Shown: in pieces, positions 63,142-64,000 of the stretch
How the letters are laid out: each line of letters opens with the position of its first letter
How positions within the stretch are numbered: the first letter of the stretch is position 1
Origin: an uncultured Roseicyclus sp.
GTDB lineage: Bacteria; Pseudomonadota; Alphaproteobacteria; Rhodobacterales; Rhodobacteraceae
DNA length: 64,000 nucleotides
Direction of reading: 5' to 3'
Assembly (NCBI GenBank): GCA_947491935.1
Contig: CANLLF010000001.1
Span: 496,001-560,000, forward strand
Notes under the pieces: model-generated
The model's database searches: none
The model's input: the letters and a program-made list of their open reading frames with translations, nothing else
Told to the model about the DNA's origin: nothing
Program-made: the position numbers and the translations under genes

Positions 63142-64000
63142 ATGAGCGATCACCCCACCGCCTGCCTCGTCCTTGCCGATGGCACGATTTTCTACGGAAA
63201 AGGGTTTGGGGCGACGGGGCTGCGCGTGGCCGAGCTGTGCTTCAACACCGCCATGACGGGATATCAGGAGATCATGACCGACCCGTCTTATGCGGGCCAG
63301 ATCGTGACCTTTACGTTCCCCCATATTGGAAATACTGGCACCAACATCGACGATGACGAAACCGCCGATCCGGTGGCCGAAGCGATGGTGGTGAAATGGG
63401 ATCCGACCGAGCCGTCGAACTGGCGAGCGCAAGGCCACCTCGTGGATTGGCTGGCCCGCACCGGACGCGTGGGCATCGGCGGCGTCGATACGCGGCGGCT
63501 GACCCGCGCGATCCGGCAACAGGGCGCCCCCCATGTGGCGCTGGCCCATGACCCCGACGGCAATTTCGATATCGAGGCGATGGTCGCTGCGGCCCGCGCC
63601 TTTAGCGGGCTCGAAGGGCTAGATCTGGCCAAGGATGTGACCTGCGCGCAGAGCTACCGCTGGGACGAGATGCGGTGGGCCTGGCCCGACGGCTATCCCA
63701 AGCGCGAAGGTCCCGCGCCGAAGGTTGTGGCTCTGGATTACGGAGCGAAACGCAATATCCTGCGCTGCCTCGCCTCGGCCGGGCTGGACGTGACCGTGAT
63801 GCCCGCCACGGCCACGGCGGACGAGATTCTGGCGCAATCGCCCGACGGCGTGTTCCTGTCCAACGGTCCCGGTGATCCGGCGGCGACCGGCGCGTACGCC
63901 GTGCCGATGATCAAAGGCGTGCTGGAGGCCGGCATCCCCACCTTTGGCATTTGCCTGGGCCACCAGATGCTGGCGCTGGCGCTTGGCGCAAAAACCATCA
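63142..64000 (+). CDS. carA: Carbamoyl-phosphate synthase small subunit (partial, runs off the window)
   Basis: The start at 63142 follows GGAGCTGCCCC. The visible 286 residues contain the N-terminal CarA domain ('[16 protein letters not shown]', '[18 protein letters not shown]') and the start of the class I glutamine amidotransferase domain with nucleophile Cys271 in 'GICLGHQ'. It supplies ammonia from glutamine to CarB for arginine and pyrimidine synthesis. The C-terminal His and Glu of the triad lie beyond the end. Confidence 0.96.
   Translation, partial: MSDHPTACLVLADGTIFYGKGFGATGLRVAELCFNTAMTGYQEIMTDPSYAGQIVTFTFPHIGNTGTNIDDDETADPVAEAMVVKWDPTEPSNWRAQGHLVDWLARTGRVGIGGVDTRRLTRAIRQQGAPHVALAHDPDGNFDIEAMVAAARAFSGLEGLDLAKDVTCAQSYRWDEMRWAWPDGYPKREGPAPKVVALDYGAKRNILRCLASAGLDVTVMPATATADEILAQSPDGVFLSNGPGDPAATGAYAVPMIKGVLEAGIPTFGICLGHQMLALALGAKTI

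Overview
The window looks like a chromosomal segment of a marine-type alphaproteobacterium of the Rhodobacteraceae/Roseobacter group. The support is high GC, a Rhodobacter-style sorbitol/mannitol (smo/mtlK/xylB) operon, many ABC and TRAP importers, an aa3-type CtaD with its characteristic motifs, and the gene order dacC-tmk-holB-tatD-MBL. No rRNA or CRISPR array was seen. Two tRNA genes are present: Ser-UGA and Leu-GAG.

Layout. 1-3.5 kb: an atypical SDR gene and a small membrane protein, then a gene graveyard holding remnants of an AraC-type sensor domain, an amidase and a MOSC protein. 3.5-11.5 kb: a PAS-LuxR regulator divergent from a compact catabolic operon (BKACE/DUF849 enzyme, TRAP transporter, fused alpha/beta 2-oxoacid dehydrogenase E1, RidA, HpcH/HpaI aldolase). 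Its substrate is not known. 11.8-16.2 kb: a dead mobile element beside tRNA-Ser, with a relaxase (one stop, two frameshifts) and a frameshifted tyrosine integrase. 16.4-23 kb: housekeeping genes (SPOR lipoprotein, D,D-carboxypeptidase, tmk, holB, TatD, MBL hydrolase, AEC transporter). 23-28.5 kb: a PotABCD-type ABC importer on the minus strand, one permease carrying a very large extracytoplasmic insertion. 28.8-30.6 kb: an MsbA-like ABC exporter.

30.6-39.7 kb: the polyol operon smoEFGK-smoS-mtlK-xylB (minus strand) behind a LacI regulator. A perfect palindrome TTTACGCGCGTAAA lies upstream of smoE and a 12/14 match lies upstream of the lacI gene, suggesting joint control and autoregulation. 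40-45 kb: a hypothetical protein, a cold-shock protein, an alpha/beta hydrolase fused to a monooxygenase-like domain with a NIPSNAP partner and a divergent ArsR-type regulator, and an EEP-family hydrolase. 45.1-52.4 kb: a LacI-controlled ABC importer with a cytoplasmic GH63-type hydrolase resembling glucosylglycerate/mannosylglycerate hydrolases. This is a good candidate for a compatible-solute scavenging system, and its permeases carry unusual extra domains, one of them DUF11-like.

52.5-64 kb: an NTF2-like protein, tRNA-Leu, a peptidoglycan-binding-domain protein, a DUF2306/LytTR pair, lipB, an ExoD-family protein, ctaD, a DUF2244 protein with an intrinsic terminator inside its first codons, a membrane-anchored AraC regulator followed by a 51-residue secreted peptide, a YqeY-like protein, and the 5' part of carA running off the end.

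Across the window, all four solute-binding-protein genes are followed by an intercistronic hairpin, a likely means of raising receptor yield over the permeases. The best candidates for something new are the BKACE/TRAP/E1/RidA/aldolase operon and the GH63 importer operon with its DUF11-bearing permease. All assignments rest on reading the sequence; no database search was run.
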